A stretch of DNA of 64,000 nucleotides from Alphaproteobacteria bacterium (GCA_027485835.1 JAIXQG010000002.1:742983-806982), one strand, 5' to 3'; positions 17,196 to 25,834 are shown, counted from the stretch's first letter. A program made the numbers and translations. Notes: generated by a model from the letters alone, not told the origin.

Positions 17196-17486
17196 CTAGA
17201 GTTTGAGTTTTTTCTGCTGATTGACCTTATACACGTAGGCGAAGATTTCGGCCACAATCGCGTAGACCTCGAGCGGGATTTCGGTATCGAGCTCGGTTTT
17301 GTCGAGGATCTCGATCAGGTCGGGGTCGCGGTAGAGGGGTATGCCTTCGGCTTCGGCCAGCGCGATGATTTTTTCCGCCACCATGCCGCGGCCTTTGGCG
17401 GTGAGCTTTGGCGCTGCAGCGTTTTCTTTATCGTATTTGAGGGCCGCGGCTTTGGGGAGGCCGGGTGTGTGAGGTGGGTTTGGCAT
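17196..17486 (-). CDS. stand-alone FlhB C-terminal-like protein (FhlB/EscU-YscU family)
   Basis: The 96-residue product matches the cytoplasmic C-terminal domain of FlhB: AALKYDKENAAAPKLTAKG, then IPLYRDPDLIEILDKTELDTEIPLEVYAIVAEIFAYVY. The autocleavage NPTH motif of true FlhB is replaced by ENAA. There are no membrane helices. Such FlhB-tail paralogues can partly replace the FlhB tail in substrate switching in other bacteria. Its start codon overlaps the sigma-54-like site of the divergent fliK unit. Full flhB is not in the window. Confidence 0.88.
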   Translation of the reverse strand: MPNPPHTPGLPKAAALKYDKENAAAPKLTAKGRGMVAEKIIALAEAEGIPLYRDPDLIEILDKTELDTEIPLEVYAIVAEIFAYVYKVNQQKKLKL

Positions 17487-17496
17487 AGCTCTTGCA
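17481..17496 (+). promoter_or_regulatory. strong sigma-54 promoter candidate for fliK-flgD-flgE
   Basis: TGGCATAGCTCTTGCA agrees with the -24/-12 consensus TGGCAYR-N4-TTGCA at every conserved base and spacing. It lies 98 bp before fliK and covers the first codons of the divergent fhlB-like gene, so binding may also affect that gene. This is the best promoter match in the window. Confidence 0.7.
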
Positions 17497-17594
17497 TTCC
17501 TGTTGGCAACAGTGCGGCTGGCTCTCTCTCCCTTTCCACCCGGCCGCCCTGTTATGAATTTGAATGACTCTAAACCAGATAGGACGATGACACC

Positions 17595-19295
17595 ATGTCT
17601 TCTTTGCCCGTAATGGCTCCCGGTGTTCTTACCGGAATGGGAAGCGGCCTGACGGCCGCGTCGGGCGTTCCGGACCTGACCGGCCTTGGTGGCCTGTTTG
17701 GCGCGCTGATGAATGGTAACACGGGCGTGCAGGCGTTAGGCGAGGGCATGAGCACGATGATGTTAGGTTCTGCCGGTAGTGATGTAGTGGTGGATGCGGC
17801 GTTTGATACCAATGCTTTTTTTGCGACGCAGGGTGTGGTGGAGCAGACGATTCAGCTGACCGACGATGCGCCGGCGATTACCGTGAAGGGTGATGCCGAG
17901 ACCGTGAAAGCTTTTATGGCGCAGGTGAAGGAGATTTACCAAAAGGTTATTCTAGAAGGTGGGCTGGACCTGAGTGGAGCTGGCGATAGTGCGGCGCTGG
18001 CCGGAGCCCTGCAAGAATTGGGTATGGATGCTGAAGCGGCCCAAGGTGTGGCGGCGCGGATTGAAACCATGATGAAGCTGGTCGAAGAGTATCATGGTAA
18101 GGCACAGGAACTGGACGCTGAAACCGCCGGTACGCTGGCGGCGATGATGCTGACGGTGATGGGGCAAGCCCAGCAGCCGACCGTGGATGGCAAGGTTGAG
18201 GAATTCAGCCTTCAGATTAGCACCACCGAACAGACGCTGACGGTGAGCAACCGTGCCATGCCGCAACTGCCCACCGATGCCAATGGCGATATTCTGTTGC
18301 GGATGCGCGATGGTGACGGTGTGCGCGAAGTGAAGGCTAAACCGCTCGCTGTGCAGGTACTGCAGGTGGAAGTGGTGCAGAATGGCGAGACCGCCAAGGT
18401 GGCAATGTTCCTGCCCGAGCCTGCGGTGGCGCAAAGTGCTGCCGTGGGGGCTGTTGAACAAACGGCGTTACCGCTGGCGAATCCGGCGGTGGATGCCAAA
18501 GAGATTACGCTGGCCGCGCGGGCGCCTGTAACCGTGCAGCCGGTAAGCCGTGACGAGGTTGTGACGCTACCGGAAGGCGAGACCTATTACAGTTTGAAAG
18601 CCGATGCGAATGGCACTGAAACGGTAGAGGCCGTAAAACCTTTGCCGACCGCCCGTGAGCAGGGCGATGTGGTGGCCGACCTGCCGGTGAAGACGGCTGA
18701 GACACCTGCGACGACACAGGGCCAATGGATGCAGCAGCAGCGTGCGGACGCTTTGGCGAACCCGGCTATGTCGGCGCAAGCAGCGGCCTCTGGCACCGGT
18801 TATGCGGAGCAGTATGAGGCGATTCAAAGCATGTTGGAAAAAGCCCAGGTGGGGCGTCAGGTGAACATGCAGATCCAGCCGTTACTGGAGCAGGGTGGTG
18901 GAACCGTCCGCTTGCAGCTGACTCCGGTTGAGTTGGGCCAAGTAACCGTGGAGCTGACGATTGCCGAAGGCAAGGTGCATGGCGCTATTGCGGCAAGTGA
19001 ACCGCGGGTTGTGGAGCAATTGGCACGCGAGTTGCATACTCTGAGACAAGGACTGGCGGATGCCGGTTTGAAGGTAGGCGAACAAGGAATTAACCTGATG
19101 TTGAGTAACAATAGCGGTAACGGACAGTTTGGCCAGCAAAGCCAAAATGCCCAAGCCCAAAGCAGCCAGAGTGGCCGCCGTAGTAGCGGTGGTGGTGTGG
19201 GTGCGACGGGTGATGTTGCTGCGGATGTGGCTCCGCTTGCGAGTAACCTTGCGGCATGGGTAAGCCCCGACCGCATGCTTGATGTGAATGTATAA
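17595..19295 (+). CDS. fliK: flagellar hook-length control protein FliK
   Basis: FliK is the exported ruler that measures hook length and triggers the export switch through FlhB. The 566-residue product has a long, poorly conserved Ala/Thr/Val-rich N-terminal part (1-390) and a C-terminal Flg_hook domain (about 415-500) with the recognisable VRLQLTPVELGQVTVELTI core, followed by a Gln/Asn/Ser/Gly-rich tail. This is the normal FliK layout. flgD follows after 17 bp and then flgE, the usual hook operon order. Confidence 0.9.
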   Translation: MSSLPVMAPGVLTGMGSGLTAASGVPDLTGLGGLFGALMNGNTGVQALGEGMSTMMLGSAGSDVVVDAAFDTNAFFATQGVVEQTIQLTDDAPAITVKGDAETVKAFMAQVKEIYQKVILEGGLDLSGAGDSAALAGALQELGMDAEAAQGVAARIETMMKLVEEYHGKAQELDAETAGTLAAMMLTVMGQAQQPTVDGKVEEFSLQISTTEQTLTVSNRAMPQLPTDANGDILLRMRDGDGVREVKAKPLAVQVLQVEVVQNGETAKVAMFLPEPAVAQSAAVGAVEQTALPLANPAVDAKEITLAARAPVTVQPVSRDEVVTLPEGETYYSLKADANGTETVEAVKPLPTAREQGDVVADLPVKTAETPATTQGQWMQQQRADALANPAMSAQAAASGTGYAEQYEAIQSMLEKAQVGRQVNMQIQPLLEQGGGTVRLQLTPVELGQVTVELTIAEGKVHGAIAASEPRVVEQLARELHTLRQGLADAGLKVGEQGINLMLSNNSGNGQFGQQSQNAQAQSSQSGRRSSGGGVGATGDVAADVAPLASNLAAWVSPDRMLDVNV

Positions 19296-19312
19296 CGGTT
19301 AGGATCACGATT

Positions 19313-19987
19313 ATGGCGACAGTTACAGGAACCAGCACGACCTCCAATGCGACCGGTGCGTTGACGTCGGCTGCTGGCGGTGGTTTGAACACAGTTGACT
19401 TCAATACCTTCTTGAAGCTGCTGGTGGCCCAGTTGAAAAACCAAGACCCGCTGAACCCGCTGGAAGGTACCGAATTTACCGGTCAGATCGCCCAGTTTAG
19501 CGCCCTTGAACAACAGATTAACAGCAACAATTACTTGTCTCAATTGCTGGAGCAGCGCGATTACGGCCAGACCAGTTTAGCGGTGAGCTACATAGGTAAA
19601 GTAGCTTTGGCGCCGGGTGACACGATGGCCATTGGCAAGAGCGGTGGCAGCGAATTTGCCTACAGCCTTGAGAAGACCGCCAGCAGCGTGGAAATTACGA
19701 TCCGTGACAAGGACGGCAAGGTTGTGAAGACCCAGACAGGCGACGGTACTACCGGTAACCACATTGTGACGTGGGATGGCAAAAACGATGCCGGAACCCA
19801 AGTGGCGGAAGGTAACTACACCGTGAGTGTGCGGGCGATCGATTCGGCCGGTGCCGTACTACCCAATACCGTGATGACCTATGGTGTTGTCTCTAGCGTG
19901 ATTACCGAAGATGGCAATGCGAGCCTTGTGATGACGGACGGGCGCACCGTCGGTATCAAGGATGTACTTGCTGTTACGGCGATGTAA
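19313..19987 (+). CDS. flgD: flagellar hook assembly (cap) protein FlgD
   Basis: FlgD caps the growing hook and is left out of the finished structure. The 224-residue product has the conserved N-terminal block FLKLLVAQLKNQDPLNPLE...EFTGQIAQFSALEQ (about 28-65), then a beta-rich FlgD Ig/tudor-like region (about 85-215) containing WDGKNDAGTQVAEGNYTVSV. It sits between fliK and flgE. There is no cleavable signal peptide, as expected for a type III substrate. Confidence 0.95.
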   Translation: MATVTGTSTTSNATGALTSAAGGGLNTVDFNTFLKLLVAQLKNQDPLNPLEGTEFTGQIAQFSALEQQINSNNYLSQLLEQRDYGQTSLAVSYIGKVALAPGDTMAIGKSGGSEFAYSLEKTASSVEITIRDKDGKVVKTQTGDGTTGNHIVTWDGKNDAGTQVAEGNYTVSVRAIDSAGAVLPNTVMTYGVVSSVITEDGNASLVMTDGRTVGIKDVLAVTAM

Positions 19988-20048
19988 CACGACATAACAC
20001 CCCTAATTTTGATTTATTAACTAATTACCCAACCGAAAGGATACTGAA

Positions 20049-21710
20049 ATGAGTCTGTTTGGAGCAATGACCGCAAGTGTGGCCGGGATTGGCGCACAGG
20101 GCCAAGCCATCAGTGTGATTTCTGACAATTTGGCCAACACCAACACCATTGGTTATAAGGCCAGCCGTACGCTGTTTTCGCAAATGGTGACCAACAGCGG
20201 TGCGTCAGGCACAGCGTATAACTCGGGTGGTGTCGGTACCTCTGTGTTGCGTTCCCAGAATACGCAAGGGAGCTTTATCACCAGCACCAGCAAGACCGAT
20301 TTGGCGATTTCCGGTACTGGTTTCTTTGTTGTATCCGACAGCCGTGTGAACAGCACCCAGAGCACCACTTACTATACCCGTTCCGGTAGCTTTGCCGAAA
20401 ACAAGGAAGGTTACCTTGTGAACCCGGATGGTTTTTATCTGCAGGGTTGGCGCACCGAGAGCGACGGTACGATTATCAACGTGCAGGAGCCGGAAGCGAT
20501 TGAGTTGCAGAGTGTGGGTGTGTCTGCCAAAGAAACCGAGAATTTCGCGATCAAGGCCAACCTGAATAATACCGAAACCATCAATACCATTTACTCGACG
20601 TTGGGTGCCGATACACTCTCGCAAGTATTGCAAGATACGTTGGATGACCCGACCCTTGCCGATTACGTAGCGGACGTGCGTGTGTATGATGCACAGGGTG
20701 GTGCACGTGACATGACCATTCACTTCACCAAGCGTGCGGCGAACACATGGGACTGGCAGCTTGTGGCGGACTCCTCTGACATTCAGGTGGGTACCGGACA
20801 GGCTACCAGTGCCGATGGTACCCGTGTACGTGTGGGTGGCGGTGTGCTGGAGTTTAACACCAACGGCGGTACTTTAAAGTATGCCAGCGGTACCAATACC
20901 AACATCCAGTGGGCGAATGGTGTGGACGCGAGCCAGATTACCTTTAACTTTGGTCAGTACACCGGTGGGCAGATTTCGACCATCACCAACACCAACACCA
21001 GTGGTGTGATGGCTGTGGCTGCGGAATCCGGTAGCTTGAGCACCGGTGTGACCTACCAGCTGAACATTAATGCCGGTGGTGATATTGAACTGACCGACCC
21101 GACGGGTCCGACCATTTTGGGCACCATTCTGGCCGCCAACGTGGCTTCGACCGGTACCCGTGAACTGTACTTTGCGGCCGCCGGTGTGCGTATTACCGTC
21201 AGCGATGACTTTAACGAAGCGGCTGTGAGCACGACAGCGGATACCTTCACGATTGCCAACCAAGCACGCTTGCTGGATGGGATTGGTACCGATGGGATGA
21301 CCCAGTTGGCCTCGGCCTACAACACCGGTGGTGTGAACCAAGATGGTTTTGGTGCGGGTTCGCTGGCATCGATCTCTGTCGATGAAGAAGGCTTTGTAAG
21401 TGGTACCTTTACCAATGGTGAAGTGAAGAGACTGTATAAGGTTGCGCTGGCCGCCTTCCAAAACCCAGCTGGTTTGGAAGTGGTGTCCGGTAGCTTGCTG
21501 CAGTCGACCGATGCCAGTGGCCAAGCCTTGCTGAAGCAAGCGGGTATTGGTGGTACCGGCCGTATTGTGAGTGGTAGCCTCGAAGGTTCGACAACCGACA
21601 TCGCGGGTGAGTTCTCCAACATGATCGTTGCCCAGCGTGCGTTCCAGGCGAGTTCGAAGGTGATTACGACTGTGGACCAGATGCTCAACGAGCTGCTGCA
21701 GCTCCGCTAG
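20049..21710 (+). CDS. flgE: flagellar hook protein FlgE
   Basis: FlgE polymerises into the hook. The 553-residue product has the rod/hook N-terminal signature (ISVISDNLANTNTIGYK, about 23-39), hook-specific central domains rich in Thr, Gly and Asn, and the C-terminal amphipathic helix (FSNMIVAQRAFQASSKVI) common to axial proteins. An AAAGGA site lies upstream. A terminator hairpin follows, ending the fliK-flgD-flgE unit. It is longer than FlgE of enteric bacteria (about 400), because of extra material in the central exposed domain. Confidence 0.94.
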   Translation: MSLFGAMTASVAGIGAQGQAISVISDNLANTNTIGYKASRTLFSQMVTNSGASGTAYNSGGVGTSVLRSQNTQGSFITSTSKTDLAISGTGFFVVSDSRVNSTQSTTYYTRSGSFAENKEGYLVNPDGFYLQGWRTESDGTIINVQEPEAIELQSVGVSAKETENFAIKANLNNTETINTIYSTLGADTLSQVLQDTLDDPTLADYVADVRVYDAQGGARDMTIHFTKRAANTWDWQLVADSSDIQVGTGQATSADGTRVRVGGGVLEFNTNGGTLKYASGTNTNIQWANGVDASQITFNFGQYTGGQISTITNTNTSGVMAVAAESGSLSTGVTYQLNINAGGDIELTDPTGPTILGTILAANVASTGTRELYFAAAGVRITVSDDFNEAAVSTTADTFTIANQARLLDGIGTDGMTQLASAYNTGGVNQDGFGAGSLASISVDEEGFVSGTFTNGEVKRLYKVALAAFQNPAGLEVVSGSLLQSTDASGQALLKQAGIGGTGRIVSGSLEGSTTDIAGEFSNMIVAQRAFQASSKVITTVDQMLNELLQLR

Positions 21711-21723
21711 TCCGTAACGGGTT

Positions 21724-21758
21724 AAAGCACCGAACTCTACTGAGCGCGGTGCTTTTTT
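21724..21758 (+). terminator. Rho-independent terminator after flgE
   Basis: AAAGCACCG and CGGTGCTTT pair with a 14-base loop and are followed by a T-rich stretch. It lies 14 bp past the flgE stop. Confidence 0.8.
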
Positions 21759-21837
21759 GTTTTTCCTTATTCCTGCGCTCCGCATGTACTTTTTGTACAC
21801 TTACGGTGCTCGGACTTGCGGATAAAACAAAAAATCC
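21752..21837. repeat. palindromic element, family 2, intergenic copy before fumC
   Basis: A long hairpin of about 85 bp. The apex CGCTCCGCATGTAC / GTACACTTACGGTGCTCGG matches the element inside rnpB (25292-25330) almost base for base. The lower stems (TTTTTTGTTTTT and AAAACAAAAAAT) differ from the rnpB copy but still pair with each other. It lies between two terminators. Confidence 0.8.
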
Positions 21838-21892
21838 CTCGCGCTCAACGAGTTCCGGAGCCGAATCATCTGTTTCCAAATGATGAAAAAGT

Positions 21893-21920
21893 GGCGGCAC
21901 CTCTGGTGTCGCCTTTTTTT
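21893..21920 (+). terminator. terminator or attenuator just upstream of fumC
   Basis: GGCGGCACC / GGTGTCGCC stem with a TCT loop followed by eight T, only 40 bp before the fumC start. Because fumC reads in the same direction, it either stops leftover transcription from the flgE side or acts as an attenuator. Confidence 0.7.
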
Positions 21921-21959
21921 TGTGCGTATGGTGGTGCCCAGATAAGAAGGATACGACCC

Positions 21960-23426
21960 ATGGCGACTGCCGCTAAGAAAAACTCTCCCACATCCACCAC
22001 TGCTAAAATGTCTGCGGCGAAGGCCGACGTGCGCATGGAGTCGGACAGTATGGGTAACGTGCCGGTACCGGCGGAGCGTTATTGGGCCGCGCAAACGCAG
22101 CGTAGTAGCGAAAACTTCCGGATTGGTGGCGAACAGCGTTTTAGCTTTACGCCGCGGTTTGTGAAGGCCTATGCGGTGTTGAAGAAGAGTGCTGCGTTGG
22201 CCAATGGAGACCTGAAGCGCTTGGATGCCAAGTTGGTAAAAGCGATTTCGGCCGCGGCGGATGAAGTGATTGCGGGCAAGCTGGATGGGAACTTTCCTCT
22301 GGTGGTTTGGCAGACCGGCAGCGGTACGCAAACGAACATGAACCTGAATGAGGTGATTGCCGGACGTGCCAACGAGATGCTGACCGGTACCCGTGGCGGC
22401 AAAACGCCGGTGCACCCGAACGACCATGTGAATAAGGGGCAGAGCAGTAATGATACCTTCCCCGCCGCGATGCACCTTGCCGCGTGCGACGCCGTGGCGC
22501 AGGAGCTGTTGCCGGTGCTGGCGACGGTGCAGAAAGAGCTGAACAAAAAGGTTAAGGCGTGGCAGAAGATTATCAAGATTGGCCGCACCCACCTGCAAGA
22601 TGCCACCCCGCTGACGCTGGGGCAGGAGTTTAGTGCCTTTGCCGCGCAGATGGCGTTTGCCGAGAGTTGTGTGAAGGATGCCTTGAACGGGGCCTTGGCC
22701 TTGCCGATTGGTGGAACCGCCGTAGGTACGGGGTTGAACACCCATGTGAAGTTCCCCGCCCTTGTGACCAAATATTGCGCCAAGGAGTTGGGGCTGAAAT
22801 TCCGTGAGATGGACAATAAGTTCTTTGGTTTGGCAGCGCACGATCCGCTGGTGCAACTGAGTGCCAGCCTGAAAACGACCGCCGTGGCGGCCATGAAGAT
22901 GGCGAATGATGTGCGTTTGCTGGGGTCGGGTCCGCGCTGCGGCCTGAACGAGCTGAACCTGCCGGCGAATGAGCCCGGCAGCAGCATCATGCCCGGCAAG
23001 GTGAACCCGACCCAGTGTGAGGCGCTGAGCATGGTGTGCTGCCAAGTGATTGGCAATGACGCCGCCGTGACCGCCGGTGGCTTGCAAGGGCACTTGCAGC
23101 TGAATGTTTTCAAGCCGCTGATCATTCATAATATCTTGCAAAGCGTGACTTTGTTGGCGGATGCGCTACAGAGCTTTACCGATAACTGCCTTGTCGGGCT
23201 TGAACCGAACAAGCCGCAGATCGAGCGTCACCTTGCCAACAGCCTGATGCTGGTGACCGCGCTGAACAATGTGATTGGCTATGACAAGGCCGCGCAAGTA
23301 GCCAAGAAGGCCTTGCATGAAGATATGAGCCTGAAGGACGCAGCGCTGAAGCTTGGCTTTTTGGATGCCAAGGCGTTTGATGCGGCGGTGCGGCCGGAGC
23401 AGATGATTTCTCCGGATGCGAAATAG
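21960..23426 (+). CDS. fumC: class II fumarate hydratase FumC
   Basis: Catalyses reversible hydration of fumarate to malate in the citric acid cycle, cytoplasmic, iron-free homotetramer. The 488-residue product has a roughly 24-residue Lys/Ala/Ser/Thr-rich extension, then the FumC N-terminus ([19 protein letters not shown]), the [16 protein letters not shown] block, and the fumarase/aspartase signature with catalytic Ser ([11 protein letters not shown], about 340-350). The start ATG 21960 has an AAGGA site eight bases upstream; a longer in-frame start at 21816 would read through the terminator and repeat. Confidence 0.95.
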   Translation: MATAAKKNSPTSTTAKMSAAKADVRMESDSMGNVPVPAERYWAAQTQRSSENFRIGGEQRFSFTPRFVKAYAVLKKSAALANGDLKRLDAKLVKAISAAADEVIAGKLDGNFPLVVWQTGSGTQTNMNLNEVIAGRANEMLTGTRGGKTPVHPNDHVNKGQSSNDTFPAAMHLAACDAVAQELLPVLATVQKELNKKVKAWQKIIKIGRTHLQDATPLTLGQEFSAFAAQMAFAESCVKDALNGALALPIGGTAVGTGLNTHVKFPALVTKYCAKELGLKFREMDNKFFGLAAHDPLVQLSASLKTTAVAAMKMANDVRLLGSGPRCGLNELNLPANEPGSSIMPGKVNPTQCEALSMVCCQVIGNDAAVTAGGLQGHLQLNVFKPLIIHNILQSVTLLADALQSFTDNCLVGLEPNKPQIERHLANSLMLVTALNNVIGYDKAAQVAKKALHEDMSLKDAALKLGFLDAKAFDAAVRPEQMISPDAK

Positions 23427-23448
23427 CTAAGAAGGAACTGGCACGGGC

Positions 23449-24462
23449 ATGAGAACGATTGCGGCACTGTTTCTTTCGGCACTGTTAGCAGTGCTGGGCT
23501 ATGGGGTGTTCTGGATGATAAGCCTGGACTACACCACCGCCCAGATGAAAGGGACGCTGGAGCAGGGCTTGCAGGCGCGCGTGAGCTACGGCCAGCCGCA
23601 ATGGGTACCGGACGTGATGCACGTGACCATGGACTTACCCGCGCCGCGGATGGAGTTTACCGGTGGGCCGGTACAGAGTATCTCTGCGCCCACGCTGCGC
23701 TTGAGTACAGACTTCTTCCGGCGTGACCGCTGGGTCATTGAATTGCCCGAACGTGTGGAAGTGACCTTGGCACAAGGCCGCAAGCTGATACTGGAAACAA
23801 GTGCCGGCCGCGTGATGTGGATTGAAAAAGACAATGGTTTGACCTTGAAAGCTGAGAAAGTACGCGTGCTGGATCTTGCCGGTAACGAGCTGGTGAGCCT
23901 AGGCGACGTGGTGCTGGAACGTGGGATTAACGGCGGTGCGGTTGACTTGAACCTTGCCAGCCGCCCGCATTGGCAAGGTGGTGAAGCGGTGGTGAGCGGC
24001 AAGATGCAGATACCGGCGGCGTCGTTTGCGGCGATGGTCAACCTGTTTGGTGAAGGCCGCGTGCCGAATGCCGGTGGCTTGGTGACGGCGGCGACAGCGG
24101 CGTTGCGCCCCGGCGATGTGGTGGACGTGAAGACGCTGTCGGTCAAGATCACGACCGGTGGCCAGAGCACGACGGCGGCGGTGTTTGGCCGTGCCGCGCT
24201 GACGCGTGAATATCAGTTGCTCGGCGAAATGACCTTTACCAGCGACCGCAGCGAAAATCTGGCGCGCTGGGTTCGTACCGCCGGTGTGCTGGCACCGCGT
24301 AACGATGCTGAGACCTTAGGTGCCAACCGCTTTATGCGCGGGTTGTCGTCGGTGGGGACCATCCGGATGGGTAATATGCAGATGACGCTGACGCTGAATG
24401 GCCAGCCGGTAGGGCCGTTACCGAAAGTGCGGGATGTGGTGAGCCGTTTGTGGGCGATGTAG
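23449..24462 (+). CDS. DUF2125-like exported or anchored protein
   Basis: A 337-residue protein with an N-terminal hydrophobic segment (about 5-27) that may be an uncleaved anchor, followed by a beta-rich body. The length and the pattern of an N-terminal anchor and a beta-strand-rich body fit the alphaproteobacterial DUF2125 family, which has no known function; I am not certain of this match. It starts 22 bp after fumC and its end overlaps the amidase gene, so the three may be co-transcribed. Confidence 0.6.
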   Translation: MRTIAALFLSALLAVLGYGVFWMISLDYTTAQMKGTLEQGLQARVSYGQPQWVPDVMHVTMDLPAPRMEFTGGPVQSISAPTLRLSTDFFRRDRWVIELPERVEVTLAQGRKLILETSAGRVMWIEKDNGLTLKAEKVRVLDLAGNELVSLGDVVLERGINGGAVDLNLASRPHWQGGEAVVSGKMQIPAASFAAMVNLFGEGRVPNAGGLVTAATAALRPGDVVDVKTLSVKITTGGQSTTAAVFGRAALTREYQLLGEMTFTSDRSENLARWVRTAGVLAPRNDAETLGANRFMRGLSSVGTIRMGNMQMTLTLNGQPVGPLPKVRDVVSRLWAM

Positions 24463-25025
24463 TGTTGGTGCCGATGTTTGCCGCTGATACGCCATTGGTA
24501 AGCCGTGTGCTGCCCAGCCCCAATACCCGCGAGCGCAAGGCGGGGGAACGGCTGGAGTTTCTGATTATCCATGGCACGTGGATGGCCGGTGATGACGGCG
24601 CGTTGCAGCGCCTGTGCGACCCTGTGGCCGAGGTGAGCTGCCATTATTATATTACCCGTGAAGGACAGATTTTGCAGTTGGTGCCGGAGCGGCTTGTGGC
24701 CTTCCATGCCGGTGTAAGCAAGGCGGTGAACAGTGAAGGCGTGGAGATTCACGGCCTGAATAACTGGAGTCTTGGGATTGAAGTGGCTAACTGTGGCCCG
24801 TTTTTGGATGGTCCGCCCAGTTTGGAGCAAGAGACGCTGGTGGGCTGGACACGGGCCGAGCCCTATACGGAGGCGCAATATGTGGCGCTGAAGGCGTTGG
24901 TGGCGGATATTCTGGCGCGGAACCCGCATATTTGTGTGGAGCGGGTGTTGGGGCATAATGAGGTGGCGCCTGACCGAAAGAGTGATCCGGGGATGCATTT
25001 TGACTGGTCGTGGTTACGCTCATAA
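24450..25025 (+). CDS. AmpD-like N-acetylmuramoyl-L-alanine amidase
   Basis: An Amidase_2-fold zinc enzyme of 191 residues that would cut the bond between MurNAc (or anhydro-MurNAc) and the stem peptide in peptidoglycan recycling. The visible zinc ligands are His in FLIIHGTW, and His in GHNEVAPDRKSDPG, the latter being the AmpD signature with the Lys and Asp. There is no signal peptide, which favours a cytoplasmic, AmpD-type role. The GTG start at 24450 overlaps the previous gene by 13 bp; GTG 24462 (TAGTG) is an equally good start. Confidence 0.88.
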   Translation: MGDVVLVPMFAADTPLVSRVLPSPNTRERKAGERLEFLIIHGTWMAGDDGALQRLCDPVAEVSCHYYITREGQILQLVPERLVAFHAGVSKAVNSEGVEIHGLNNWSLGIEVANCGPFLDGPPSLEQETLVGWTRAEPYTEAQYVALKALVADILARNPHICVERVLGHNEVAPDRKSDPGMHFDWSWLRS

Positions 25026-25027
25026 AG

Positions 25028-25047
25028 ATGGGGGCTTGCGCCCCCAT
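25028..25047. terminator. bidirectional hairpin between amidase gene and rnpB
   Basis: ATGGGGGC-TTGC-GCCCCCAT, a perfect eight-bp stem, sits between the convergent amidase gene and rnpB 3' end. T runs are short on both sides, so the terminator assignment is moderate. Confidence 0.55.
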
Positions 25048-25054
25048 AGTCTCC

Positions 25055-25576
25055 TGCTGCACGTATAAGCCGGGTTCTGTGCCTTATCTTGCGATAAGGT
25101 GATCACCATTCATCTGCGCACTGACTTGCGTCAGGCGTCGAGCTGCCAACCCGGACTCTCCTCCGCTTGCGCTTCGGACGCGGACCGCGTCGCTGGGAGT
25201 CCCTATTTAGCATTGCACCCTCCGGCAGGTTACCTCCGAGTAGGCTCCAGAATCTACTATGCAGGGCGCTTTTTGAGCTTTGCTTGCCTTCCGCTCCGCA
25301 TGTACTGGCGTGTACATTTGCGGTGCTCAGTCTTCACAAATCTCAAAAATCACCTCTGCCTAGCGATTCTGGAACCTACTCTCGCCCGTTCTATTGCTAG
25401 ACACGGCGGTGGGCTTTTACCCCACCTTTTCACCCGTTCCTGATTGCTCAGGTGGTTCTTTTCTGTGGCCCTGTTGGTCTGGCGGGAGTCGCCAGCCCGG
25501 ATATTCTCCGGCCGGTGGCCCGTGGGTGCCCGGACTTTCCTCGGAAGTTGCCCTCCGCGGTGACCCCGTGCAGGGG
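25055..25576 (-). ncRNA. rnpB: RNase P RNA (type A) with an inserted palindrome
   Basis: The catalytic RNA of RNase P, which matures tRNA 5' ends. On the minus strand the 5' side has GAGGAAAGTCCGGGC (CR I), then GGTGAAAAGGTGGGGTAA, and the 3' end has ACAGAACCCGGCTTAT (CR V). P1 is CTGCACG (5') with CGTGCAG (3'), which fixes the ends near 25573 and 25057. The molecule is about 520 nt, more than a typical alphaproteobacterial rnpB. The excess is due to an insert of about 110 nt (25255-25364) at the tip of P12, flanked by a 17-bp stem (25238-25254 with 25365-25381). Confidence 0.95.
25255..25364. repeat. palindromic element, family 2, inserted in P12 of rnpB
   Basis: A hairpin of about 98-110 nt. 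Arms TTTTTGAG and CTCAAAAA, outer GCAGGG and CCTCTGC, and apex CGCTCCGCATGTAC / GTACATTTGCGGTGCTCAG. The apex is shared with 21775-21812. The element extends P12 without breaking other conserved parts of the RNA. Confidence 0.85.
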
Positions 25577-25715
25577 GGTTATAAGAGTTGCTGAGCGATT
25601 GGGCAAGGGGAGGGGCGCAATGCGGTTTGTTCCGATGGGATTTTATGGGCGAATCTTTTTCTTTTGGCGTGTGTCCGCCATGTTGAGGGGGGTGGTGGGA
25701 GGTTCATCCCCAGAC

Positions 25716-25724
25716 TTATCCACA
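25716..25724 (+). promoter_or_regulatory. single DnaA-box match upstream of mraZ
   Basis: TTATCCACA is an exact consensus DnaA box. It is alone; a second match lies at 61759-61767. Roughly one chance match is expected in 64 kb on both strands, so no function is claimed. Confidence 0.2.
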
Positions 25725-25774
25725 GCTGTATGTCAGAAAAACTGCGGGGTATGTCACTTTTCCTCTTGCGTTGT

Positions 25775-25809
25775 CCCATAACATCCCATAGATTCCCAGT
25801 GTCGCCCAA
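25775..25809 (-). promoter_or_regulatory. array of four MraZ-type boxes upstream of mraZ
   Basis: CCCA recurs at 25775, 25785, 25795 and 25805, exactly every ten bases, which on the minus strand reads TGGG boxes separated by fixed spacers. MraZ of E. coli binds three TGGGN repeats with the same 10-bp step upstream of mraZ and represses its own cluster. The array lies about 170 bp before the mraZ start. The match to the known operator design is seen directly; binding is inferred. Confidence 0.7.
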
Positions 25810-25834
25810 ATACAACCATGGGTGATCCAAAAGG

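Noticed and set aside
25099-25443. Open frames within 25099-25781
   Set aside because: They lie in rnpB or its upstream region; the RNA gene explains the sequence.
25716-25724. Replication origin suggested by an exact DnaA box
   Set aside because: Only two exact boxes in 64 kb, far apart, without AT-rich unwinding region or dnaA/dnaN nearby; chance explains them.
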